Shown in pieces: positions 52,381 to 60,731 of a DNA stretch of 64,000 nt. The stretch spans positions 372,001-436,000 of the forward strand of contig NZ_JABFDM010000007.1 in NCBI RefSeq assembly GCF_013178945.1. Direction: 5' to 3'. The first letter of the stretch is position 1. The number at the start of each line of letters is the position of its first letter. This stretch comes from Bradyrhizobium aeschynomenes (lineage in GTDB: Bacteria; Pseudomonadota; Alphaproteobacteria; Rhizobiales; Xanthobacteraceae). Position numbers and translations under genes: made by a program. The notes below the pieces were generated by a model, which was not told the DNA's origin, made no database searches, and saw only the letters and a list, made by a program, of their open reading frames with translations.

Positions 52381-52515
52381 TCGTGAATCCGATCATAAAT
52401 AAATATTTCACAGCGACGTCAAGTCGCACTGCTACCCCTTCGGCCGCTCCCAGGCGGAGGCCGTTGTCCGGCCGCCGCCGATGTCCTCTCCAGGATTTCA
52501 GAAGGCCGAAACATC

Positions 52516-54864
52516 ATGACAACACGTCGCGACTTTCTCGCAGGCGCCACGGCGGCGGCGACCTTCGCCAGCATCCGCCAGGCATTGGCCATTCCGGCGC
52601 GGCGCCGGACCGGCACCATTCAGGACGTCAAGCACATCGTCATCCTGATGCAGGAGAACCGTTCGTTCGACCACTATTTCGGCACGCTGCGCGGCGTGCG
52701 CGGCTTCGGCGACCGCTTCCCGATCCCGCTGGAGAGCGGCAAGCCAGTCTGGTTCCAGTCCGACGGCACCCGCGAGATCCCGCCCTATCACCGCGACTCC
52801 ACGACCTCCAACGCGCTGGTCGGCTACGGCACGCCGCATTCCTTCGGCGACAGCCAGGCAGCGTGGAATCAGGGCAAGATGGGCTATTGGGCGAAGTACA
52901 AGACGCCCTATGCGATGGGCTATTTCGGCCGCGACGACATCCCGTTCCAGTTCGCCCTCGCCGAGGCGTTCACGATCTGCGACGCCTACCACGCCTCGAT
53001 CACCACCGGCACCGATCCCAACCGCATCGTGTTCTGGTCCGGCTCCAACTTCAATCCGGCGCTGCGCGCGCAGGGCGTCAACTCGACCACCAACGATTCC
53101 GAGCCGAACAATCTGCGCTGCTGGCCGAACCCGCACACCTGGGTCGCGGGCCAGCCGCAGCCGCAGGCCAGTTACAAATACGTCGGCAGCGACTTCAACT
53201 GGGACACGCTGCCGGACCTCCTGAACAAGGCCGGCGTCAGCTGGCACATCTATCAGGATATGAACGACAACTGGACCGGCGCGATGCACGGTTGTCTCGC
53301 GTTCTCCAGCTTCCGCCATGCGCAGCCGAACGATCCGAACTACGTGCACGGCCTGACCGGCGGTCCGGACTATCTCGACCGGCTGAAGGCCGACGTCATG
53401 GCCGGCACCCTGCCGCAGGTGTCGTGGATCCTGCCGACGCAGGCGAATTCCGAGCATCCCGGCGGCGGCAGCCCGACCCGCGCCGGCAATTTCACCGACC
53501 AGGTGCTGGAAGCGCTGACGGCCAATCCCGAGGTCTGGAGCCAGACCGTCTTCTTCCTGACCTTCGACGAGAACGACGGCTTCTTCGATCATCTGCCGGC
53601 GCCGGCCGTGCCGTCCTACGACATCAACGGCAGACTGATGGGCAAGGCGACCCTGCCGCTCGATGGCGAGTATTTCTCCAACACCGTCGGCAACGTGCTG
53701 ACGGCGACGGACACGATCAGCGGCAACATCCGGCCATGGGGCCTCTCCGCCCGCGTGCCGATGTATGTGGTGTCGCCGTGGAGCAAGGGCGGCTGGGTCA
53801 ACTCGCAGGTGTTCGATCACACCTCGGTCGGCCGCTTCCTGGAGAAGCGCTTCGGCATCAAGGTCGAGGCCATCAGCCCGTGGCACCGCGCGATCTCCGG
53901 CGATCTGACCTCCGCGTTCGATTTCGCCAGCCCGAACGATCCGCGCTTCCCGGAGCTGCCCGACCAGAGCAACTGGCAGGCGTCGGATGCGCACCAGAAG
54001 ACCTTGCCGGCACCCGTCGCGCCCGCGACGCCGCAGCCGCTGTTCCAGGAGACCGGCGCGCGCTACTCGCGCCCGCTGCCCTACATCCTGCACGCCACCG
54101 CGAAGGTCGATGCTGCCTCCGGCAAGGTGAAGCTCCTATTCGCCAACACCGGCTTCGCCGGCGCCGTCTTCCATGTCTACGATAAGCGGCATCTCGATCT
54201 CATTCCGCGCCGCTACACCGTCGAGGCCGGCAAGATGCTGGATGACGAATGGAGCGTCGGTCAGGACGGGCTGTACGATCTCTGGGTGCTCGGCCCGAAC
54301 GGCTTCCATCGTCACTTCAAGGGCGATGTCGGCAAGGTCAGGCAGGCACATGCGGCCAACCCCGAGATCTTCGTCGGCTACAACCTGTTCGAGGGCGGCC
54401 TGCACATGCAGCTGCGCAATGACGGCCAGGGCCGCGTGAATTTCGCGGTGAAGTCCAACGCGATCTATGGACCGCTGCAGGCCGTCACGGCGTCGGTGTC
54501 GGCCGCGCTGGAGCCGATGTGTCCGGGCTTCGGTCCGCGGCCCGACGTGCATCCGGTCGGCTTCGGCCCCGTCCCGGGCTTCCGTCCGGCGCCGGATTTC
54601 GATGCGCCGGGCTTCGGCTTCGGCGCGCCGAGCTTCTTCCCCGGCCCGAGCCATGGCGGCCCGTCGACCTCGTGGACCGTCAAGGCGTCGGCGCCCGGCC
54701 ACCACGGCGAGCTGTACTGGCACCTGCGCAAGTCCGGCCTGTGGTACGACTTCGTCGTCACCAGCGACACCGATGACAGCTTCTACCGCCGCGTCGCCGG
54801 CCACATCGAGACCGGCCGTCCCTCGTTCAGCGACCCCGGCATGGCGCTCGCCGACCGCTTCTGA
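52516..54864 (+). CDS. Phosphocholine-type phospholipase C (non-hemolytic PlcN family)
   Basis: 782 residues. A Tat signal is at TTRRDFLAGATAAATFASI. The catalytic phosphoesterase domain has HIVILMQENRSFDHYFGTLRGVRGFGDR (metal-binding Glu/Asn), DAYHASITTGTDPNRI, WHIYQDMNDNW, FLTFDENDGFFDHLPAP and VFDHTSVGRFLE, all matching TIGR03396-type bacterial phospholipases C. Two C-terminal DUF756-like beta domains follow. The second is interrupted by a ~50-residue Gly/Pro/Phe-rich stretch around residues 675-720. It releases phosphocholine from phosphatidylcholine, a major rhizobial lipid, or supplies phosphate. Confidence 0.92.
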   Translation: MTTRRDFLAGATAAATFASIRQALAIPARRRTGTIQDVKHIVILMQENRSFDHYFGTLRGVRGFGDRFPIPLESGKPVWFQSDGTREIPPYHRDSTTSNALVGYGTPHSFGDSQAAWNQGKMGYWAKYKTPYAMGYFGRDDIPFQFALAEAFTICDAYHASITTGTDPNRIVFWSGSNFNPALRAQGVNSTTNDSEPNNLRCWPNPHTWVAGQPQPQASYKYVGSDFNWDTLPDLLNKAGVSWHIYQDMNDNWTGAMHGCLAFSSFRHAQPNDPNYVHGLTGGPDYLDRLKADVMAGTLPQVSWILPTQANSEHPGGGSPTRAGNFTDQVLEALTANPEVWSQTVFFLTFDENDGFFDHLPAPAVPSYDINGRLMGKATLPLDGEYFSNTVGNVLTATDTISGNIRPWGLSARVPMYVVSPWSKGGWVNSQVFDHTSVGRFLEKRFGIKVEAISPWHRAISGDLTSAFDFASPNDPRFPELPDQSNWQASDAHQKTLPAPVAPATPQPLFQETGARYSRPLPYILHATAKVDAASGKVKLLFANTGFAGAVFHVYDKRHLDLIPRRYTVEAGKMLDDEWSVGQDGLYDLWVLGPNGFHRHFKGDVGKVRQAHAANPEIFVGYNLFEGGLHMQLRNDGQGRVNFAVKSNAIYGPLQAVTASVSAALEPMCPGFGPRPDVHPVGFGPVPGFRPAPDFDAPGFGFGAPSFFPGPSHGGPSTSWTVKASAPGHHGELYWHLRKSGLWYDFVVTSDTDDSFYRRVAGHIETGRPSFSDPGMALADRF

Positions 54865-54888
54865 TCGCGGTGTTCTCAATCAGTCGCG

Positions 54889-54915
54889 GAGGGCGCCCCT
54901 GGGCGCCCTCTTGCC
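54889..54915. terminator. Bidirectional terminator between plc and metallophosphoesterase
   Basis: GAGGGCGCC (54889-54897) and GGCGCCCTC (54902-54910) form a perfect 9-bp stem with a 4-base loop, followed by TTGCC. It lies midway between two convergent stops (54864 and 54918). Short T-runs limit certainty. Confidence 0.65.
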
Positions 54916-54917
54916 AT

Positions 54918-55379
54918 TCAGCCGCCGCCGAGATCGTGAATCACCGGCGACAGACTGCCCGGGGAGATATCGAGCGTCGCCAGCGTGATCGGCAGCCCGA
55001 AACGCCGCGGCCCCGCGCTGCCGGGATTCAGGTACATCACGCCGTCGCGCATCTCGACGTTGGCGCGATGCGAGTGGCCGGAGATGACCATGTCGATGTC
55101 AGAGCTTGCCGGATCAATCGCGAGGTCGTGGACGTCATGCACGACGTGAAAGCGTCTGCCGCCAAGTTCGACGGTCTGGGTCGCAGGATAGGCCTTCGCC
55201 CACTCCGCGGTGTCGATGTTGCCGCGGATTGCGGTGACCGGTGCGATCAAGCGGAGACGATCGATGATCTCGGGACGGCCGATGTCGCCAGCGTGGATGA
55301 TGTGATCGACGCCGCCGAGATGCCGCTTCGCTTCCGGGCGGAGCAGGCCGTGCGTGTCCGAGATGATGCCGATGCGCAT
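54918..55379 (-). CDS. YfcE/MJ0936-family metallophosphoesterase
   Basis: 153 residues. The metal ligands are clear: GIISDTHG (Asp-x-His), HAGDIG, AIRGNID and ISGHSHRANVE. The size is right for the small calcineurin-like YfcE group, which hydrolyse phosphodiesters in vitro but lack a firm in vivo substrate. It is followed on the same strand by the GreA/GreB-like gene starting further upstream at 55906, with 29 bases between them. Confidence 0.92.
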   Translation of the reverse strand: MRIGIISDTHGLLRPEAKRHLGGVDHIIHAGDIGRPEIIDRLRLIAPVTAIRGNIDTAEWAKAYPATQTVELGGRRFHVVHDVHDLAIDPASSDIDMVISGHSHRANVEMRDGVMYLNPGSAGPRRFGLPITLATLDISPGSLSPVIHDLGGG

Positions 55380-55408
55380 GGCGGAAGCTCACCTGATGCG
55401 TTGAGCGC

Positions 55409-55906
55409 TCACGCGATGCTCAGGATTTCCAGCTCCTGACCCGATGCTTCGATCACGTCGCCGACCGCCTTGCCCATCAACAATCGCGCGACCGGCGCCA
55501 CGTGGGAGATCATGCCGAGCTTCGGGTCGGCTTCGTCCTCGCCGACGATTGCGTAGGTCTGCACGCGGCCGTCGCCGCGCCTGAACGTCACCGTGCTGCC
55601 GAACGCGATCGTCTCGGTCGAGGCGGGCGGTGGCATCACTTGCGCGGTGCGCAGCCGCGCCGAGAAATAGCGCGCGTCGCGCAACGGTAGCGCCTGCTCC
55701 CGCCGGCGCTCGTTGACGTCCTCGATCGCCTGCGCCGCCTCGTAGGCCGCCTGCGCCTGGCGCAATTGATCCTCGAGTGCCTTCAGCCCCGCCTCGGTAA
55801 CGAGGTTCGGATGCGGCGAGATCGGCCGGTCCGGCAGCATCGTCTCGGCAGCGGTCTCGGCGCTCTCTTCCTTGGTGAATGCAACGCTCACGCCGGTCTC
55901 CTGCAA
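55409..55906 (-). CDS. GreA/GreB-family elongation factor-like protein
   Basis: 165 residues; a GTG at residue 6 (VSVAFTKEES) may be the true start. The N-terminal ~40 residues are acidic and atypical. Then a coiled-coil (LVTEAGLKALEDQLRQAQAAYEAAQAIEDVNERRREQ) and a C-terminal FKBP-like domain (IAFGSTVTFRRGDGRVQTYAIVGEDEADPKLGMISHVAPVARLLMGKAVGDVI) match Gre/Rnk factors. The acidic tip pair that stimulates RNA cleavage is not obvious, so an RNA-polymerase-binding role other than transcript cleavage is possible. Confidence 0.85.
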   Translation of the reverse strand: MQETGVSVAFTKEESAETAAETMLPDRPISPHPNLVTEAGLKALEDQLRQAQAAYEAAQAIEDVNERRREQALPLRDARYFSARLRTAQVMPPPASTETIAFGSTVTFRRGDGRVQTYAIVGEDEADPKLGMISHVAPVARLLMGKAVGDVIEASGQELEILSIA

Positions 55907-56002
55907 GCGCTGCCGGATGCGCAGCGCATCGGTGAGAGATCATGCCGGACACGCGAATTTCAAGCGGTCGATGACCGCCGTGCGCAAGCGACGGCGCACC
56001 TC

Positions 56003-56063
56003 TTGACAGGCGTCGGTAACCTCGCTTGAATATACGAACTATAGTTCGCAATCCGAACTATAG
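56003..56063 (+). promoter_or_regulatory. Promoter and IclR-type operator
   Basis: TTGACA at 56003-56008 is followed after about 17-19 bases by a -10-like TTGAATAT. Immediately downstream is a perfect 14-base palindrome CGAACTATAGTTCG (56035-56048) and a further half site CGAACTATAG (56054-56063). The site covers the likely start of transcription and ends 10 bases before the regulator start codon, so autoregulation by the adjacent IclR protein is likely. Confidence 0.6.
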
Positions 56064-56073
56064 GAAGCCGAAA

Positions 56074-56937
56074 ATGCCCGCCATTGAGACGGGCGTCAAA
56101 CAGGAAACGTCGGAGCCTCTCGTGGACGAGGATGCCAAGGCCGGGAAGAGTGTCGTGCAGTCGCTGGCCAAGGGCTTCCAGGTGCTGAACGCCTTTACCA
56201 GCGAGGAGCCCGAATTGGTGCTGGCTGACGTCGCGCGCCGCGCCGCGCTCGACAAGGGCACCACGTTCCGCCTGCTCAACACGCTCGTGATGCTCGGCTA
56301 TGTCGAGAAGGTCGGCGACACCAGGCGCTTCCGTCTGACGCTGAAATGTCTCGATCTCGGCTTCAACGCGATCGCGCGCTCGGAGCTGCGCGACCAGGCG
56401 CGTCCGATCCTGCGCAGCCTGGTCGGCGAGATGAACGAGGCTGCCTCGCTGGCGGTGCTCGACGGCAGCGACATCGTCTATGTCGAGCGCATCCAGGCCG
56501 GCCTGGTCCGGCTCGGCGTCGACGTCCGCATCGGCAGTCGCGCGCCGGTCTACTCGACCGCCGTCGGCCAGGCGCTGCTCGCGCTGCTGCCGGTGGAAAC
56601 GCAGATCGAGGTGCTCGAAGCGCAGCCGCGCATCAAGCGCACCGAAACCACGATTACGGATCTCGACGCGCTGCTGCAGCGCCTGCGCCAGGTGAAGGCC
56701 GCTGGCTACGCGCTGTCCAACCAGGAAAATGCGCCCGGCCTGTGCGTGCTCGCTGCGCCCGTCGTGGATCGCGATGGCGTGCCGCTCGCCGCGATCAGCG
56801 TCGCCGCGCCGACCATGCGCATCTCGGCCGAGGCGTTCGAGCGGATGGGCGTCGCGCCGCTGCTGCGCGCAGCCGCGCAGCTGTCGCGCGCGCTCGAAGC
56901 CATGGGCGGCGCCACCGCTACCGTTTCCAGCCGATGA
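56074..56937 (+). CDS. IclR-family transcriptional regulator
   Basis: 287 residues from the ATG at 56074 with AGGA upstream; an in-frame start at 56026 lies inside the operator and is unlikely. The N-terminal winged helix is SLAKGFQVLNAFTSEEPELVLADVARRAALDKGTTFRLLNTLVMLGYVEK. The effector domain includes RIGSRAPVYSTAVGQALLALLP and GYALSNQENAPGLCVLAAPV. It precedes a catabolic operon on the same strand, 25 bases ahead of the DapA-like gene, and probably responds to a substrate-derived acid. Confidence 0.93.
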   Translation: MPAIETGVKQETSEPLVDEDAKAGKSVVQSLAKGFQVLNAFTSEEPELVLADVARRAALDKGTTFRLLNTLVMLGYVEKVGDTRRFRLTLKCLDLGFNAIARSELRDQARPILRSLVGEMNEAASLAVLDGSDIVYVERIQAGLVRLGVDVRIGSRAPVYSTAVGQALLALLPVETQIEVLEAQPRIKRTETTITDLDALLQRLRQVKAAGYALSNQENAPGLCVLAAPVVDRDGVPLAAISVAAPTMRISAEAFERMGVAPLLRAAAQLSRALEAMGGATATVSSR

Positions 56938-56962
56938 CATCAGAACTCACGAGGAGCCCGAC

Positions 56963-57907
56963 ATGACCGTCATGACCAACTTCAAGGGGATCATCCCCGC
57001 GATCGCCGTCCCCTTCAACGCCGACCACGCGATCGACGAGGCGGAGCTGACGCGCTACGCGGCCTGGCTCGGCAAGCGCCGCGGCATCGTCGGCATCATG
57101 ACCAATGGCCACACCGGCGAGGTGTTCAGCCTCACCGCCAAGGAGCGCGCGGAGGTGACGCGCATCGTCGCCAAGGCGCTGACCGGCATCTGTCCGACCA
57201 TCTCCTCGGTGGTCTGCGAGGGCATCAAGGACGGCATCGAGCATGCGCTCATGGCCAAGGAGGCCGGCGCCACCGCGCTCGACATCATGCCGCCGCATCA
57301 CTGGCTGCGCTTCGGCTTCAAGCGCGAGCATTGCCTCGATTACTTCAGCGCGATCGGCGAGGCGACGAGGCTGCCTCTGATCGTCCACGTCTATCCGGCC
57401 TGGACGCGCGCCTCGTTCTCGTCGGAGCTGCTCGCCGAACTCGCGCGTCTCGATCACGTCCAGGCGTTCAAGATCGGCACCCGCGAGATGAACAAATACG
57501 CCCGCGACCTCAAGGCGATCCGCGCGGCGGCGCCGCACAAGGCGCTACTGACCTGCCATGACGAATATCTGCTGGCATCGATGGTACAGGGCGTCGACGG
57601 CGCGCTGGTCGGTTTCGCCTCGCTGATCCCGGACCTGATCCACGATCTGTTCGCCGCCGTCACCGCCGGTGATCTCAAGCTCGCGATGAAGCTGCAAAGC
57701 ATGATCGATCCACTGAAGGACGCCGTGTATGGCGCGGGCGAACCGACTGGCGAGGCACATGGCCGCATGAAGGCCGCGATGCAGGTGGCCGGCGTCATCA
57801 AGGACGCCACCGTGCGCCCGCCGACGCATGCGCCGAGCGCTGAGGAGATGGCCGCGATCCGCGCCGCGGTGGCTGCGGCCGGACTGACGGTGCAGGCTGC
57901 GGCCTGA
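56963..57907 (+). CDS. DapA-family aldolase/lyase (dihydrodipicolinate synthase-like)
   Basis: 314 residues from the ATG at 56963 (GAGGAG seven bases upstream). The DHDPS-superfamily features are MTNGHTGEVFSLTAKERAE, VHVYPAW (Tyr144) and AFKIGTREM (Schiff-base Lys170). Unlike true DHDPS it lacks the lysine-biosynthetic context and sits in a catabolic operon. Members of this superfamily split or decarboxylate 2-keto acids and make pyruvate. The substrate is unknown; a role in tartrate or related sugar-acid breakdown is inferred from neighbours. Confidence 0.88.
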   Translation: MTVMTNFKGIIPAIAVPFNADHAIDEAELTRYAAWLGKRRGIVGIMTNGHTGEVFSLTAKERAEVTRIVAKALTGICPTISSVVCEGIKDGIEHALMAKEAGATALDIMPPHHWLRFGFKREHCLDYFSAIGEATRLPLIVHVYPAWTRASFSSELLAELARLDHVQAFKIGTREMNKYARDLKAIRAAAPHKALLTCHDEYLLASMVQGVDGALVGFASLIPDLIHDLFAAVTAGDLKLAMKLQSMIDPLKDAVYGAGEPTGEAHGRMKAAMQVAGVIKDATVRPPTHAPSAEEMAAIRAAVAAAGLTVQAAA

Positions 57908-57920
57908 GTTTGCGAAGAGG

Positions 57921-57947
57921 CGGCAGCCGGGCCGCGCCCGGCTGCCG
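57921..57947 (+). promoter_or_regulatory. Intercistronic hairpin before the ABC ATPase gene
   Basis: CGGCAGCCGGG (57921-57931) and CCCGGCTGCCG (57937-57947) form a perfect 11-bp stem with a 5-base loop. It ends seven bases before the ATPase ATG and takes up the place of a ribosome-binding site, which is absent. It could lower translation of the transporter relative to the enzyme, or protect the upstream mRNA. Confidence 0.55.
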
Positions 57948-57954
57948 TGCCCAA

Positions 57955-58806
57955 ATGAACGAACAAGATTCCGGGTGGACGCTCATGCTGATGATGGATG
58001 TCGAGACCGCACCCCGGCGCGTCGCGCCGGACGACGTGCTGATCGCGATCGACCAGGTGTCGAAGACCTATGTCTCCGCCTCGGGCGCGGTGGTCCATGC
58101 GCTGAGCCGGATTTCGCTCGACATCAAGCCGGGCGAATTCGTCTGCGTCGTCGGTCCGTCCGGCTGCGGCAAGAGCACCTTGCTGCGTCTCCTCGCCGGT
58201 CTCGACAGCTACAGCGAGGGGCGCCTGCTGCTCGATGGCGAGAAGGTCGCCGGCCCCTCGCGCAAGGTCGGCGTCGTGTTCCAGGCCGCCAACCTCCTGC
58301 CGTGGATGACGGTGCGCGACAATGTCGGGCTGCCGTTGCGCGTCGGCGGCAAACATGCGCCGGCGGGCGATCGTATCGAGCGTCTGCTCACGGTCACCGG
58401 CCTTGGCGATTTCGGCGACAAATTCCCTTATGAGCTGTCCGGCGGCATGCAGCAGCGCGCGGGCATCTGCCGCGCGCTCGCGCGGGATCCGGAAATCCTG
58501 CTGATGGACGAGCCGTTCGGCGCGCTGGATGCACTGACGCGCGAGCGGCTGAACCTCGAACTGCAGCGAATCTGGCAGGAGAACCGCAAGACCATCCTGC
58601 TGATCACGCACTCGATCTCGGAAGCCATCTTCCTGGCCGACCGCGTCGTCGTGATGTCGGCGCGTCCCGGCCGCATCCTCGCCGATCTCCACGTCCCGAT
58701 CCCGCGGCCGCGGACGTTCGACGACATCGTGCTGCATCCGGACTACGCGCGGCTCGCCAAGGAGGTCCGCGGACTGCTCAACGCGCAGGAGCACGGCCAT
58801 GACTGA
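57955..58806 (+). CDS. ABC transporter ATP-binding protein (nitrate/taurine/NMT1 type)
   Basis: 283 residues from the ATG at 57955; a Met at residue 12-15 or a TTG at 57910 are alternatives because no clear ribosome-binding site precedes. Walker A is GPSGCGKSTLLRLLAGL, the signature is LSGGMQQRAGICRALARD and Walker B is ILLMDEPFGALD, with THSISEAIFLADRVVVM downstream. It powers the permease encoded next. Its stop overlaps the permease start by eight bases. Confidence 0.93.
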   Translation: MNEQDSGWTLMLMMDVETAPRRVAPDDVLIAIDQVSKTYVSASGAVVHALSRISLDIKPGEFVCVVGPSGCGKSTLLRLLAGLDSYSEGRLLLDGEKVAGPSRKVGVVFQAANLLPWMTVRDNVGLPLRVGGKHAPAGDRIERLLTVTGLGDFGDKFPYELSGGMQQRAGICRALARDPEILLMDEPFGALDALTRERLNLELQRIWQENRKTILLITHSISEAIFLADRVVVMSARPGRILADLHVPIPRPRTFDDIVLHPDYARLAKEVRGLLNAQEHGHD

Positions 58807-59638
58807 TCTCGCCAACATCGCCGTTTCAGCCATGTCTCAGACACCAACGAAGCCGCGCCGCCGTGTCAGTCTTGGATCGCCGATCGCCTGGATCGGCCTG
58901 GCCGTGCTGATCCTGAGCTGGATCGCCGCGGTCAATCTGCTGAACATCCCGTCCTACATTCTTCCCAAGCCCGAGGCGGTGGTGCGCGCGTTATGGTCCG
59001 GTCTCGCCGTCAGCCCGGCAAGCCCGCTTGGCTACTACCTGCCGCTGTGGAGCACACTCAGCAATGCCGCCGCCGGCTGCGCCATCGGCGTCGGGCTCGG
59101 CCTGGTCATTGGCTCGCTGATGGCCGAGGTGGAGGCGATCGAGCGTCTCGTGATGCCCTATGCGTTCGCGTTGCAGAGTCTGCCGAAAGTGGCGATTGCG
59201 CCCTTGATCGTGATCTGGTTCGGCTTCGGCGACGGGTCGAAGATCGCGATCTCGGCGCTGCTGTCGTTCTTCCCCGTGCTGATCAACAGCTTCACGGGCC
59301 TCCGCGCCGTCGAGCCGGAGCGGATCGACCTGATGCGCTCGCTGTCGGCCTCGCGGTTCGAGACCTATCGTATCGTCAAGCTGCCCAACGCCGCGCCCTT
59401 CATCTTTGCCGGGCTCGACATGGCCGTCGTGTACGCGCTGCTCGGTGCCATCGTCGCCGAGTTTCTCGGCGCGCAGCGCGGCATGGGCGTCGTGATCACC
59501 CAGGCGCAGGCGGTGTCGGATGTCGCTGGCGTGTTCGCCGCGCTGGTCATTCTCGGCGTGCTCGGCATCGTGCTGCACGGGATCGTGCGCTGGTGCGAGG
59601 CCAAGGTGGTGCATTGGGGTGCCAATCGAAAGAAATAA
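58799..59638 (+). CDS. ABC transporter permease (nitrate/taurine/NMT1 type)
   Basis: 279 residues with six hydrophobic helices. The EAA loop that contacts the ATPase is EPERIDLMRSLSASRFETYRIVKLPNAAPFIFAGL. MLGSIAWIGLAVLI-type N-terminal helices and GAIVAEFLGAQRGMGVVITQAQ also match SsuC/TauC-like permeases. It forms the membrane channel of the uptake system between the ATPase and binding-protein genes. Confidence 0.92.
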   Translation: MTDLANIAVSAMSQTPTKPRRRVSLGSPIAWIGLAVLILSWIAAVNLLNIPSYILPKPEAVVRALWSGLAVSPASPLGYYLPLWSTLSNAAAGCAIGVGLGLVIGSLMAEVEAIERLVMPYAFALQSLPKVAIAPLIVIWFGFGDGSKIAISALLSFFPVLINSFTGLRAVEPERIDLMRSLSASRFETYRIVKLPNAAPFIFAGLDMAVVYALLGAIVAEFLGAQRGMGVVITQAQAVSDVAGVFAALVILGVLGIVLHGIVRWCEAKVVHWGANRKK

Positions 59639-59660
59639 GACCAACAGGGAGGAACGGAAG

Positions 59661-60731
59661 ATGATTTCGCGCAGGTCATTGCTGAAGAGCAGCGCGGGCG
59701 CCGCGCTGCTGCTGAGTGGCGCACCGGCCGGCCTGGTTGCCGCCGACGCAAAGAAGATCCGCTTCGGCGTCGGGCTCAAGGCGCTCAATGCCACCGTCAT
59801 CAATTGCGTGATCGGCGAGGCGCTCGGCTACAATGCGCAAGAGGGCTTCTCGCTTGACGTGCAGGCGCTCGGCACCAATGCCAACGTCCAGGTCGCGACC
59901 GATCGCGGCACGGTCAACATCGGCATCGGCGTGCCCTCGACGGCGCTGCCGCTGCTCGCCAAGGGCGAATGGGGCGGCGCGAAGATGTTCTATCAGTACA
60001 CCTATCCCTACAAATGGGACATCGCGGTGCCGCCGGGCTCCGCGCTCAAGAGCTACACGGACCTGAAGGGCAAGAAGGTCGGCGTGTCCGACTTCGGCGC
60101 CACCGAATATCCGGTCACCAAGAACGTGCTGAAGGCGCTCGGTCTCGATCCGGAGAAGGACGTGAGCTTCGTCGCGGTCGGCAATGGCACGCCGGCGGGC
60201 GTCGCCCTGCAGCGCGGCGTCATCGATGCGCTCGCTTATTTCGACACCGGCTTCGGCCAGATCGAGGCCGCCGGCATCGAGCTGGCCTATCTGCCGCGCC
60301 CGACCACCATTCCGATGGTCGGCGGCCAGTTCCTGATGGCGATGCCCCAGACGTTCGAGAAGGAGAGAGATCTCCTGATCGGCTTCGGCCGCTCGGTGTG
60401 CAAGGCCTCGCAGTTCCTGCTCGCCAATCCCGCCGCCGGCGCCAGGGCGTTCCTGAAGCTCTATCCGGAGACGGCGCCGCGCGGCGCCAGCGAGGACGAG
60501 GCCGTCAAGGCCGTGCTGCAGTCGATCAGCCGCCGCATCAAGCTGTACACGCCGCCCTATGCCGATACGAAGATGGGCACGATCAACGAGCAGGAGTTCC
60601 GCACCGAAGCCGCGATGAACGGGCTCGACATCAAGGACTACAATGCGCTCTACACCAATGAGCTGATCGAGAAGATCAACAATTTCGATGCGGTGAAGGT
60701 CAAGGCCGAGGCGGCTGCGTACAAGGGATGA
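59661..60731 (+). CDS. ABC transporter substrate-binding protein (NMT1/SsuA-like, Tat-exported)
   Basis: 356 residues from the ATG at 59661 (GGAGGAACGGAAG upstream). The N terminus SRRSLLKSSAGAALLLSG is a twin-arginine signal with a cleavage region after GLVAADA. KIRFGVGLKALNATVINCVIGEALGY is the strand opening of NMT1-like binding proteins, followed by VGVSDFGATEYPVTKNVLKALGLDPEKDVSFV. Family members bind sulfonates, pyrimidines or organic acids. A tartrate-like ligand is inferred from the dehydratase at the end of the operon. Confidence 0.9.
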   Translation: MISRRSLLKSSAGAALLLSGAPAGLVAADAKKIRFGVGLKALNATVINCVIGEALGYNAQEGFSLDVQALGTNANVQVATDRGTVNIGIGVPSTALPLLAKGEWGGAKMFYQYTYPYKWDIAVPPGSALKSYTDLKGKKVGVSDFGATEYPVTKNVLKALGLDPEKDVSFVAVGNGTPAGVALQRGVIDALAYFDTGFGQIEAAGIELAYLPRPTTIPMVGGQFLMAMPQTFEKERDLLIGFGRSVCKASQFLLANPAAGARAFLKLYPETAPRGASEDEAVKAVLQSISRRIKLYTPPYADTKMGTINEQEFRTEAAMNGLDIKDYNALYTNELIEKINNFDAVKVKAEAAAYKG

